From Ochromonas danica (taxonomy: Eukaryota > Sar > Chrysophyceae > Chromulinales > Chromulinaceae), in the NCBI GenBank assembly GCA_015146655.1, contig VKHL01000164.1, positions 1 to 61,280 on the forward strand: a stretch of DNA of 61,280 nucleotides, written 5' to 3'. The position numbers were made by a program, and so were the translations under genes. This document shows, piece after piece, positions 40,079-50,500 of this stretch. Position 1 is the stretch's first letter, and every line of letters begins with the position of its first letter. The notes under the pieces were generated by a model that saw nothing but the letters and a program-made list of their open reading frames with translations, was not told the DNA's origin and searched no databases.

Positions 40079-43000
40079 CTAGCGCCACGAGGCACTCTTG
40101 AGCTTGCTGCGGAGGTCGATGGTTGTCAGTTCACTCGACATGCTATCACCGCTAAAACTACGGTGAGAATCACTACTACAAGAAATGGAAGAGTTGTTGA
40201 AGCTACTCTGCCCGCATTTTCCATCCACAGCATCACAAAGGCGAGCAAGCAAGTCGTCGCCATCATCTGTGCTGCTGGGCATCCGGACATTTCGACTTGT
40301 GGACATCACTCCGGACACAACATTTGTTCCACATTGCTCCTCAACCGAAGGACTCGGTAAGGAAGAAGGACTCTGACTGTTGCCTAGGATGCAATCAGCA
40401 GGTCTTCTAGAGGAAGACGTCTTTAACGAATTGACCTTGAATCGAACGGCAAATTCTGACACACTGCCGTCAGATTCCGAAGAATAACTTGAACTGCTAA
40501 GAACACTATCACTAGAACTACTTGAATTGACTATTTCACTGTCTTGGTTACTACCATTTGTAATATAGCTCACATCTCGATTGACAAGGAGCTCACTCAT
40601 CTGCTGATCCTCAGATGACAAGGAAGACTTTTCGTCGCCGCTGCTGTCGCTTTCGCTTCTACTAAACGTGGGTTCATTATCAAAGACGACTGAGGTAGAA
40701 ACATACTTCTGGCTGCTACCACGAGATCCGCGACGACCTTCGTTCTCGTCCCAAGAGCTGAAGAGGGAAGAAAGCTGCCAACTGCTGGCACGGCTTCGGA
40801 ATGGAGAGCTGCTTCTGTCTGAGAACAATGTCTGCAGCACTCGACTGGCAACACTCGAGGAAATCGAATACTTCCGACTGCCTCTCTCTCTATTTTCAGC
40901 ATCGCTCGCTCCAAAATGAGATAAGTGCAGACTACTCTCACTGCTAAAACCATCAAAACTGCTGCTACTGCTACTGCTGCTGCTTCCGTCTCCTTTCTCC
41001 GCAATCGGTGGAAGAGAATGAGGCGCAGGCAAAGGATCTCCATCAGCTGGAGGCAAGACATGCTCGCGCTTGACTTTTATTTCTTCACGTTCAGCGTGAA
41101 TTGCCCGGCGATGACGATAGCTTTCCCAAACCAAGAAGATGATCAGCAGAACAACACATCCCAAGCACACTCCGAAGACAACGGGGTGGTCCAACAAAAT
41201 GAGGTAAAAGCTGGTGAAGATGTAGAGGAAGAGAGGCTCCATCATGCGAATAATAATACTCTGCACTTCCACCGGTACACACACTGAGGACGAGAGCAAG
41301 ACGACTTTGATCACTCCCATGGCCATCAGGATCTTCTGAGCAATCGACTTGCCACGAAGATCATCGGAGCTGAGAAGCCAGCGGCTGGGTGCTGTCGCTG
41401 CTTCTGGAGGTTTATCGTGCCATTGGTCGACAGCTGATGCCCATTTTAAACCAGTCTTGCCTGGAAAAGGGCTGCAATAGGCTTTCGCAATCGAACTCTC
41501 CAGGAGTCCTGGGAACTGCTCCGCCAGATGATAGGAGACATGCAGGTGCTGCGCCGTATTGAAACAAGCAAAGCGCGACGAAGCATCTAACTCAACGCTG
41601 TGGGTCTTACGATGCCGTCGACGAGAAGTCTTTTGCTCGGCATTCCCTTCCCGCGTGACAATTCCCTCCTTTTCTTTCAACTCATTCCTCCGTTCTTCCG
41701 CTCCTTCTTCTTCATAGATACTCCGAATCGTGCGTTTCAAGAGCTTCTCAGCACTGTGGACCTCTTTGGCAACCATGCGAGGCATGATGAAATGAAACCA
41801 CAAGCAGTGGATGGTTCCGAAGAGAAAGACATCCAATACGACTTGCAAGGCCCACGCTTGAACATACTTTGACTGCCACTGAAGACCTTTGCTGAAGCCT
41901 TTCAGGATAGCATAATACATCAGAAAGCCATCGATGCAAAGCAGAGCGACGACGACGTTCATCTTCGTCCCCCAGCTCGTTGCATTCACTCGCTCATGCT
42001 CTAACTCAGACTTGATGGCGAAGATGCGGGCAGCAGCACTGTCTCTGCCCAGTAAATCCATCACTAACATCTGCAAAATCTCAAACCCACGCTCTGCTTC
42101 TGAGGACAGCCTCTCCAGCTCCTCTTTCATCTCTGCGGCTGACTTTGCGACCCCTTCCACCTCTTCTTTCACAAGTCGAGAAATGTCGATCACCTTCTTT
42201 TGCTGCTTGCGGCAGAGAAAGAAGTAAGAGCGAGTCTTCCAGATGGTCTTGGACTCCAGAAAGGTGTGACTGCGAGCATCCAGACCCCACAATTGATGAA
42301 ACTTGCTTTGACTCTCGGAATCGTCTTCCAGTAACAAGCTCTGAGCCATGAGATCCTTCCTCAACGCCTCCAGCGAGTCATTGGGACTAGCAGATAAAGG
42401 TAAATCTACCAACTTGCGAATGGCCTCTCGCCGCCTCTGGCGATGAATTACGATTAGATCGACATTATTGTGATCAGCCTCTGTATGATTGTGGCTGCCA
42501 TGCTTTAGCAGACGACTGGAAGCAACTTTCTTTCCATCTTTCGAAAGGTTGAACGACAAAGAGGAAAGCAAAGGAAATGCAGATCGTCGCTTTAAAGCGA
42601 AATCAGAACTTTCTGTCTTGTGAATGCTGGAATCCACAGGTACAATACTAAATAACTCCCCAGACACCTGAACTATGGGGTCAGTCGCTGGGCCAGAAGC
42701 AACAGCAAGCGGTGGCGCAGCATGACCAACAACAGAGGAGTTGCCCACAATGGTGGGGGCCGCAACCATACCCAGATAGTACTCTAATGGCACAGTGTAG
42801 AGACAGGTGGCAAAGGAAGTCATGGCAGAAATATAGATTGTGATTTGAGTAGAGAATGTGGGCGAGGCATAAGAACAACTGCCTGATGAAGCGGACGAGG
42901 CTGTCCATTGACAGTAAGTCTGAGAAGGATCCAAGACACTCTTCCTACTGAGACAATCGCTGCTCGTCATATGGAACTCACAGCTGCCGTCATCATCTGG

Positions 43001-46000
43001 ATAGTTCAGATCATAGAGTACTGCCAGCAGGAAAAGCAAGTAGCTCTGGATGGAGATCATCTTGAGGATATCCACAATGGGATAGTGTCTTTGCTCAAGC
43101 TTCCAGAAGAAGTTGATGTATTCATGATTGTTGTAGAGCTCTCGTAGCATGCCATCCAGCAGAGACTTGTACTCAAAGACGGCGGGAAAGATCGCTTTGA
43201 CTCGTTTCAACACGTCCTCTACCGTCATCTCTTTCCTTTCCTCCTCTTTGCTCCGCCGCTGACTCGACTGCAGTACAGATTTCACCTTGTTCCAAGGATT
43301 TACACGGCTGCCACCTTCTTGACTCGTACCGGGATCAGGCGCTATTTGCAAGGCTTTCTTCTTCTGCTTCTTGGTCATTGCATGAGCTTCCTTCTTATTC
43401 TGCCTCCAGCCTTGGTAGAACATGGAGATCAAAGTGGTGCCCCACAAAGTGGCAAACAACACAATGATAGTGGCAGCTTTGCTGGCCGCCCCTGCATTGT
43501 TCAAGGCAGCTGCAGCTTTGAAGGTGGTCGAGAAATCGGAACCCACAAATTGAAACATCAAGCCAGCTGCCACAGTGCCCGTCCCCGGTTGCAATGGGTT
43601 CTTTCCTAAGGAACATCTGCAAATAATGGTCGCTGACGTTGAATTCAACTCTGTACAAGTTTGCCCTGTCGCCGTGTTGGCGATACTTCGAGCTGACAGG
43701 TCCAGAGCAGCGCAAGTGGCCTTCAGTATTGGACACACTCCTTTATAGGTGCCAGCAATACCTATACATTTATAGTTCTCAACATAGCCTGAATCGGTGC
43801 AAGTGTAGTTCTTCAGCACAAATTCACCACTTCGACATGCAATAGTGAAGTTTATCGGTGTTGAGGTAGAGGAGCCAGCGGGGAAGGTAATATCCACATA
43901 GTTCACTCCTCCACCAACTTGCACTATGACAATGTCTGACTGCAACGACCCTGCCTTGTTGCCACCGCTGCTCGAGTTAGAGGAAGTGTTCCAAGCACTT
44001 TTGTTGACCAGTGCCACAGCCACTTGTACTGAGGCATTGCCTGTACCATTTACATTGGGAAGCAACGAGACAGACGGCACAACTAGTTGGCCCGATGCAA
44101 CCAAACCCTTCTCTGTTTCTGTTAAAGGAATTTGGACTTGGACCGGAGTATTCGATGTCATGTTTACTCGCTCAGATACAACTCGCACCGAGTCGGTGAT
44201 GATCGATACATCCTTTCCATCCGTGAGGGACTGAAGAGCTTTAGAGTAGTTTGCCACGAAGCTCTCTGACATATGGCTCTTGGTTGTTGGGGCGACACTC
44301 GGAGTGACAGTGGGTTGCGAGGTAGGTTGTCTTGTTGGTTGTGACGTTGGTTGTGACGTTGGCTGCGACGACGGTTGATAGCTTGGTTGACTACTTGGCC
44401 TTCCTGTAGGTTGCACTGTTGGCTGGGCAGATGGCTGCCTAGAGGGCTGACCAGAAGGACGACTTGAAGGTCGGGAGGAAGGTTGCAAAGATGGCTGGGA
44501 AGTTGGTTGTCTGCTTGGCTGCGCTGTTGGCAATTGTGTTGGTTGTACAGTAGGCTGTTGTGAAGGCACTCCGCTAGGCTGAGCAGAGGGTACAGCGGAA
44601 GGCTGGCTGGTTGGGACAGCTGTAGGCTGAACAGTGGGCTGTATGGAGGGATGGCTTGAAGGCTGACTTGAGGGTTGAGAAGAAGGTGTTGAGCTTGGCC
44701 GTGCAGTTGGTTGACCAGTTGGCTGGCCCGAAGGAACTCCAGAAGGTTGAGATGTAGGCTGACCTGTTGGGATTCCTGTCGGTTGATCAGATGGTTGACC
44801 AGTTGGTACACCAGAAGGTCGAGTCGAGGGCTGTGCTGTAGGCTGACCTGTTGGGATTCCTGTCGGTTGATCAGATGGTTGACCAGTTGGCACACCAGAA
44901 GGTTGAGTCGAGGGTTGAGAGGTAGGCAACGAAGAAGGTTGGCTGCTGGGCTGAGAGGATGGATTTGCAGATGGCACCGATGTTGGCTGACTCGAAGGCG
45001 CTACTGTTGGTTGGGAAGATGGACTTGCAGAAGGTTGACTGCTCGGTCGGGAAGTTGGTTGGCTACTGGGTTGCGTGCTAGGAATCGTGCTCGGTTGCGC
45101 TGTGGGCGAGCCAGAAGGCTGAGATGATGGTACCGATGTTGGCTGACTCGAAGGCGCTACTGTTGGTTGGGAAGATGGACTTGCAGAAGGTTGACTGCTC
45201 GGTCGGGAAGTTGGTTGGCTACTGGGTTGCGTGCTAGGAATCGTGCTCGGTTGCGCTGTGGGCGAGCCAGAAGGCTGAGATGATGGTACCGATGTTGGCT
45301 GACTCGAAGGCGCTACTGTTGGTTGGGAAGATGGACTTGCAGAAGGTTGACTGCTCGGTCGGGAAGTTGGTTGGCTACTGGGTTGCGTGCTAGGAATCGT
45401 GCTCGGTTGCGCTGTGGGCGAGCCAGAAGGCTGAGATGATGGTACCGATGTTGGCTGACTCGAAGGCGCTACTGTTGGTTGGGAAGATGGACTTGCAGAA
45501 GGTTGACTGCTCGGTCGGGAAGTTGGTTGGCTACTGGGTTGCGTGCTAGGAATCGTGCTCGGTTGCGCTGTGGGCGAGCCAGAAGGCTGAGATGATGGTA
45601 CCGATGTTGGCTGACTCGAAGGCGCTACTGTTGGTTGGGAAGATGGACTTGCAGAAGGTTGACTGCTCGGTCGGGAAGTTGGTTGGCTACTGGGTTGCGT
45701 GCTAGGAATCGTGCTCGGTTGCGCTGTGGGCGAGCCAGAAGGCTGAGATGATGGTACCGATGTTGGCTGACTCGTCGGAACAGAACTTGGAAAAGAGGAA
45801 GGTTGGTTGCTGGGGCGAGAGGTTGGCTGGCTACTTGGTATCACTGAAGGTTGAGCAGATGGCTGCGCAGAGGGTTGATTAGAAGGTTGAGAAGAGGGTT
45901 GACACGATGGCTTGGAAGTTGGTTGTCCAGAAGGTTGTCCAGAGGGACAAGTGGTGGGTTGAGATGACGGCTTCGATGAGGGTTGACCAGATGGTTGCCT

Positions 46001-47227
46001 GGATGGTCGACAGCTTGGTTGACCGGAAGGTCGAGATGTCGGTGTACTTAAAGGTTGGGCTGTGGGCCGAGCTGACGGTTGACACGAAGGTTGGGCAGTT
46101 GGATGCCTAGATGGCTGGCTCGAAGGTCGAGATGATGGATGGGAGGAAGGCTGCCCAGAAGGCTGCCCAGAAGGTTGAGATGAAGGCTGCATAGATGGAC
46201 GCGACGAGGGTTGAGAGGATGGCCGTGCAGTAGGTCGCCAAGTGGGTTGGCTGGTGGGACAAGTAGATGGCTGTCCCGTGGGATGACGTGTGGGACCCGC
46301 AACAGGCTGCGCAGAAGGTTGCGAGGTGGGTTGCCTGGATGGCTGCGACGATGGTTGACAAGTTGGTTGACCAGAAGGCTGCGATGTGGGATGAGATATA
46401 GGCTGAGAACTTGGTTGTGCGCTGGGCTGTCCTGACGGTTGGCGCGAAGGCTGTCCGGAAGGCTGAATACTGGGTTGCCCAGATGGTTGTCCTGAAGGCC
46501 GTCTTGTTGGGGTGACCGTTGGTACCAATGTTGGTAGAGCGGTCGGATTGAGAGTTGGGCTCTCAGTTGGTCGCCTGGAAGTCGGTGAGCAACTTGGTGT
46601 TATCGTGGGAGCTTCTGTAGGAGTCGTTGTGGAGGGATTCCGAGTTGGCGACTGAGTTGGACTAACTGTGGGCGCGTAAAAGGCCACTGAACCCCAAAAG
46701 GAGCGAGGAGTATATTGCAAGCTACAACAAGGGTCGGCTGCGTAGGAAGTGCTTCCTCCCGTGTAGAGGGTGACTCCATCTGTCGTTGTCGAGGTGACCG
46801 ACGTCTGAGAGGTAGGCGTTTTCAAGTAAACAGAACTGCTCACTGCCAGACCATAGTAACCCGAAGAAGGGATAACCACACCAGGAGATACCGAGATGGT
46901 GGCCAGGCTTGAGGAAAAGCTGATCGTTTCTGAGACCGCTTGAGTCCAGCCACCAGCGCTCGATAATGTTGACGGACCGCTAACACCGGTGCTTATATAC
47001 CAAAAAGAAAAACTCGCTGAACCACTAGAAGGATCGGTGGTTACTTGGACCTGACTGATGGTTATGGGGTAAGCGTTGGAGTTTAGGATGTTGAAAGTGA
47101 CTGCGTAATTTGTTTGTGAAGCGGAAGAGAAGGAGGAGGACAGCGTTTGTCCATCCACTTTCACCGAGAAAAAGAGAAGGATGATCAATAACAATATTTG
47201 ACCAAACAGAAAGTATTTTTTCTTCAT
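40079..47227 (-). CDS. Giant PSQ-repeat cell-surface membrane protein
   Basis: This is a 2382-aa intronless gene starting at the ATG at 47227 (MKKKYFLFGQILLLIILLFF), a clear signal peptide. An N-terminal beta-rich ectodomain (about 27-195) comes first. It is followed by roughly 780 residues of PSxQP repeats that include five near-identical 52-residue blocks. A Cys-rich extracellular module with NxT/S sites follows (CRSGEFVLKNYTC to CRCSLGKNPL). It resembles a GPS-type juxtamembrane region, and a membrane span comes right after (ATIIVLFATLWGTTLISMFY). About six further spans alternate with charged loops, and the C-terminus is a long Ser-rich acidic cytosolic tail. PSQ repeats are widespread in stramenopile surface proteins, probably as an extended glycosylated stalk. 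A sensor or channel role is possible but not shown. Confidence 0.85.
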   Translation of the reverse strand: MKKKYFLFGQILLLIILLFFSVKVDGQTLSSSFSSASQTNYAVTFNILNSNAYPITISQVQVTTDPSSGSASFSFWYISTGVSGPSTLSSAGGWTQAVSETISFSSSLATISVSPGVVIPSSGYYGLAVSSSVYLKTPTSQTSVTSTTTDGVTLYTGGSTSYAADPCCSLQYTPRSFWGSVAFYAPTVSPTQSPTRNPSTTTPTEAPTITPSCSPTSRRPTESPTLNPTALPTLVPTVTPTRRPSGQPSGQPSIQPSGQPSRQPSGQPSAQPSSQPISHPTSQPSGQPTCQPSSQPSRQPTSQPSAQPVAGPTRHPTGQPSTCPTSQPTWRPTARPSSQPSSRPSMQPSSQPSGQPSGQPSSHPSSRPSSQPSRHPTAQPSCQPSARPTAQPLSTPTSRPSGQPSCRPSRQPSGQPSSKPSSQPTTCPSGQPSGQPTSKPSCQPSSQPSNQPSAQPSAQPSVIPSSQPTSRPSNQPSSFPSSVPTSQPTSVPSSQPSGSPTAQPSTIPSTQPSSQPTSRPSSQPSASPSSQPTVAPSSQPTSVPSSQPSGSPTAQPSTIPSTQPSSQPTSRPSSQPSASPSSQPTVAPSSQPTSVPSSQPSGSPTAQPSTIPSTQPSSQPTSRPSSQPSASPSSQPTVAPSSQPTSVPSSQPSGSPTAQPSTIPSTQPSSQPTSRPSSQPSASPSSQPTVAPSSQPTSVPSSQPSGSPTAQPSTIPSTQPSSQPTSRPSSQPSASPSSQPTVAPSSQPTSVPSANPSSQPSSQPSSLPTSQPSTQPSGVPTGQPSDQPTGIPTGQPTAQPSTRPSGVPTGQPSDQPTGIPTGQPTSQPSGVPSGQPTGQPTARPSSTPSSQPSSQPSSHPSIQPTVQPTAVPTSQPSAVPSAQPSGVPSQQPTVQPTQLPTAQPSRQPTSQPSLQPSSRPSSRPSGQPSRQPSAQPTVQPTGRPSSQPSYQPSSQPTSQPTSQPTRQPTSQPTVTPSVAPTTKSHMSESFVANYSKALQSLTDGKDVSIITDSVRVVSERVNMTSNTPVQVQIPLTETEKGLVASGQLVVPSVSLLPNVNGTGNASVQVAVALVNKSAWNTSSNSSSGGNKAGSLQSDIVIVQVGGGVNYVDITFPAGSSTSTPINFTIACRSGEFVLKNYTCTDSGYVENYKCIGIAGTYKGVCPILKATCAALDLSARSIANTATGQTCTELNSTSATIICRCSLGKNPLQPGTGTVAAGLMFQFVGSDFSTTFKAAAALNNAGAASKAATIIVLFATLWGTTLISMFYQGWRQNKKEAHAMTKKQKKKALQIAPDPGTSQEGGSRVNPWNKVKSVLQSSQRRSKEEERKEMTVEDVLKRVKAIFPAVFEYKSLLDGMLRELYNNHEYINFFWKLEQRHYPIVDILKMISIQSYLLFLLAVLYDLNYPDDDGSCEFHMTSSDCLSRKSVLDPSQTYCQWTASSASSGSCSYASPTFSTQITIYISAMTSFATCLYTVPLEYYLGMVAAPTIVGNSSVVGHAAPPLAVASGPATDPIVQVSGELFSIVPVDSSIHKTESSDFALKRRSAFPLLSSLSFNLSKDGKKVASSRLLKHGSHNHTEADHNNVDLIVIHRQRRREAIRKLVDLPLSASPNDSLEALRKDLMAQSLLLEDDSESQSKFHQLWGLDARSHTFLESKTIWKTRSYFFLCRKQQKKVIDISRLVKEEVEGVAKSAAEMKEELERLSSEAERGFEILQMLVMDLLGRDSAAARIFAIKSELEHERVNATSWGTKMNVVVALLCIDGFLMYYAILKGFSKGLQWQSKYVQAWALQVVLDVFLFGTIHCLWFHFIMPRMVAKEVHSAEKLLKRTIRSIYEEEGAEERRNELKEKEGIVTREGNAEQKTSRRRHRKTHSVELDASSRFACFNTAQHLHVSYHLAEQFPGLLESSIAKAYCSPFPGKTGLKWASAVDQWHDKPPEAATAPSRWLLSSDDLRGKSIAQKILMAMGVIKVVLLSSSVCVPVEVQSIIIRMMEPLFLYIFTSFYLILLDHPVVFGVCLGCVVLLIIFLVWESYRHRRAIHAEREEIKVKREHVLPPADGDPLPAPHSLPPIAEKGDGSSSSSSSSSFDGFSSESSLHLSHFGASDAENRERGSRKYSISSSVASRVLQTLFSDRSSSPFRSRASSWQLSSLFSSWDENEGRRGSRGSSQKYVSTSVVFDNEPTFSRSESDSSGDEKSSLSSEDQQMSELLVNRDVSYITNGSNQDSEIVNSSSSSDSVLSSSSYSSESDGSVSEFAVRFKVNSLKTSSSRRPADCILGNSQSPSSLPSPSVEEQCGTNVVSGVMSTSRNVRMPSSTDDGDDLLARLCDAVDGKCGQSSFNNSSISCSSDSHRSFSGDSMSSELTTIDLRSKLKSASWR
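44981..45760 (-). repeat. Five tandem 156-bp repeats in the PSQ gene
   Basis: The string GATGGTACCGATGTTGG recurs at about 45125, 45281, 45437, 45593 and 45749, exactly 156 bp apart. The intervening DNA looks identical between units. Each encodes a 52-residue block (SQPTSVPSSQPSGSPTAQPS ... QPTVAPS). A sixth, diverged copy (GGCACC in place of GGTACC) borders it at about 44971. Because 156 is divisible by three, expansions and contractions keep the frame. Identity at silent sites shows recent amplification or gene conversion. Confidence 0.95.
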
Positions 47228-47509
47228 GTCGAATACTCCTTTTGGGACAAACAATTATTTTCTTCCAACACCAAACCAAACCAAACTGATCCAAACCAAA
47301 CTGATCTAAACTGAACCAAACCGGAACCCCAACTGAGGGGAGAGTTGCAAATGAATCTGGAGATCTGGATATCTAGAACAAAGATCAGCAGTGAGAAGAA
47401 CAACTCTGATGATGATAGTGATGATAGTCTATTTTGTCAATAGAAAGAGATAGAGATTGAACTGGGATTCATGCTTCTAAGCGCTATTATAATCATATAG
47501 TCTATCAAA
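47228..47509. promoter_or_regulatory. Shared upstream region of two divergent giant genes
   Basis: This is a 282-bp head-to-head spacer. An ACCAAACTGATC-type direct repeat lies at 47268-47322 (CCAAACCAAACTGATCC, twice, with variants) close to the PSQ gene start. It may be a binding-site cluster. Confidence 0.45.
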
Positions 47510-50500
47510 ATGAAGGAGGATAATTCAAGAATTGCAACATCTTCTTCTCCCACCACAGCTTCTGTTACAAACAATGCTGATATTAATGCAACTGTGAATA
47601 ATGCAAATGATGTTATTGTGGAGGAAAAGGTCTTTGACAAGGAGACCATTCAGCGATGTAAAGAATTAGATCAAGCAAGACGAAACTATCATTGTCGACA
47701 AAATGCTGAAGAAAATCACAAAAACAACGAAAACAACAATGACAATGCCAATGACAATGACATGTCCATACGAACTGAATTTAGTCGACATGGACTAGTT
47801 CATGGTATTGAAGATGCCAAATCATTATTACATGCTATTGACTCTATCAAATCTATCCTAACCTCTAAATTTGATGATATTTTACCTCTCATTGAAGAAA
47901 AATTACTTTCTCTACAAGAAGTACAAACTTCTGCTACAACTATTGAATTTCAAACTTGTTCTGTCTCTACTTTAACCAAGATCTTACCTTGGAAGATAGA
48001 AGAGATGCAATCTATCTTATTAGCATTACAATTTAGAAGAAACAATGAAAAGAAAACAATCATTTCTGTTCTTGATCTACTCACTGTATTAACATTATTA
48101 ATGTCTAGTGAGATTGAAAATAAAGCGTACTATCTCTTTAAATGGTATAATTTAAATAAACAAGGTCTTTTAGAAGAAGAAGAACATTATCTTATGATAC
48201 GTCGTATAACATCTTGTCTGATGAAATTGAAATTTATTGGTAGTATTGATCTAACAGATGATGAAGCACGATATCTTGCTATGCAAGGTAGAGTGAGAAT
48301 GAATGAAGATGGTAATCATCATCATTTCTTACCAGGATTACAATTAAATGACTTTATAGAATGGATACGTCATAGTGAGATATGTCGTGGTTATTTCTTA
48401 TTTATTCAAATTGTTGATCGTGTAATTAATATGTTACATACTTTAGATATGAGAAGTGAACGTCTATTAGATATAATGAGAATAAAAGAAAGTCAAAAAG
48501 GATATTCTTTACCTTTGCATTTAAGAATGAAAGAGACTAACTGTTCACAGGTTTGGTTAGTTTATAAATCTGCACATATGATTACATTAGCTATTCCTAA
48601 CATACGACCATCAAAGGCAGAATTAGGAGATCCTTATATCTATGCTAGGATACAAAAGGAGGAAGTAGTAGATTATCCTCTGTATCCTATTGATAGTCAT
48701 ATTGCTAATAGACATATTGAGTTACACAATAGACGACAAGATGTACATGGTGAAATCAAATGTTGTCAACAATATTTTCTGATTGATAGACATGAACGTT
48801 TATATTTACCATCTATCAATACTCCTTATGGTAGTATTGTATGGCAACGTGTAGATCTTCATGATCTAGATGCTAACAGAAGATATCAGATTACGCTATA
48901 TCAAGGAAACAGGAAGTATCAAACTGTACGTATTCTAACACCTGAAGCTAGTATATCCACAACACCAGGAGATTTTACATTAGCTCAAAAGGGAAATAAT
49001 CATGGTATTTGTATTTTACCAGCTATTCTCACTCGATCAGATCTATTATCTCTCTATGAGAGAAACAGAACCAAGTTTAAAGATTTCATTCTATTTTTCA
49101 CTGGATCAGTTTGTAACATTGACGAGGTAAAACCAAAAAATGACATTTTTCTGATTTTCCTATATTTTATAAACATATGTAATTATATTATTGATGTGTT
49201 TTGGACAGGTTTTCTTGCAAGTTCGTAGTTTTCTAAAGAGTTTTGGTTGTTCGTCTAATCCCAAAGAGTTTCAAAGTTTTGTTGATCTTGTTTTAAATTC
49301 AATACATGAGCGATATGCTTTGAGATGGGAAGATGATGTTGGTGGACTAATGAAGTTGGTACTTGCTAGAGATACATCTCGACTACAAGTCCCTTTATTA
49401 TACTCACATAGTGTGCGACAAATGCTATTCTATCATGGTAGTGGACCCATTATTGATCAAACGATATTATCAGAATTGAGTGAAAATATGAATAAAGAAG
49501 CTTATAATGCTTTGTTAAGGCAAATAGAAGAAGAATATTGGTTACAAATACAATCGATCTTACCAGCTGAAGGATGCTTGCAAATAGCAGGACATCGTCT
49601 ACTATTAGCTTCTTCAATGATAACGGGTAGTAGTAGAAGTGGTAGTAGTAATAATAATAATAGTTCAGCCTATACCATGAGTGTGTATGATATGATTCAA
49701 TTCTTAACAAATCGTTTAACTAGTTTGGATTTCTTTGGTAGTGAGAATAATATGATCATACTGATGCGTTCTCCAATAGAATTGATTTATTCTCTATCGG
49801 GTGAGATTATGCAATGGATTGATCCATTATCACAACAACATGATGTCAATAACAACAACCAGTCAAATAACACTCCGATAGAAGAAGAAAAGCTACGTGG
49901 TAAATATGAATTAATACATGGTGAATATCTCTCTACTACCAAACAATCCTCATCAACGACATCAAAATCAACAACAATGATTGCTTTTCATCGATTAGTT
50001 GAAATTATCTTCTCTTATTTGATTAGTGCCTATAAAGCAAATGCAAATGCCAATAGATATTTCTATCTGATATCATGTAATTGGTCTAATGGTGAGAATT
50101 TTGATTTAAGAAGATCATATGATGGAATTGAGTTTTTCATACGACATGAAAGTCTTCTTCCTACTGCCTATGGTGGTGGAGGAAAGACTTCTACTACTAA
50201 TAGTACTAATACTACTACTAATAGTAATAAAGTAGGCAAGAATGAAGTGTTACAATTTATTGAGAAAAATCTATCTGATGGTATTGATTTTGTATTACGA
50301 GGTTCAACTAATTCACGAATAATCTTCTTTGATGCATATCAACCTACTATACGATTTCTAACAATTGATGAACTTTCTACAACAACAACTGATAAAAGCA
50401 AATTATCAAAAGACAACAAACATCATAGTAATAATAACCATCATAATCATCTCAATGCTATTTCATTACTTGAACGTTCTTTTAATGAATTTGTTGAAGA

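Noticed and set aside
43395-43736. Alternative minus-strand frame with Cys/His-rich text
   Set aside because: It is an out-of-frame shadow of the PSQ membrane protein. The main frame is continuous and hydrophobic where expected.
44164-44895. Open frames of Leu/Val/Ser-Gln text within the PSQ gene, both strands
   Set aside because: These are frame-shifted readings of the PSQ repeats; low-complexity repeats stay open in several frames.
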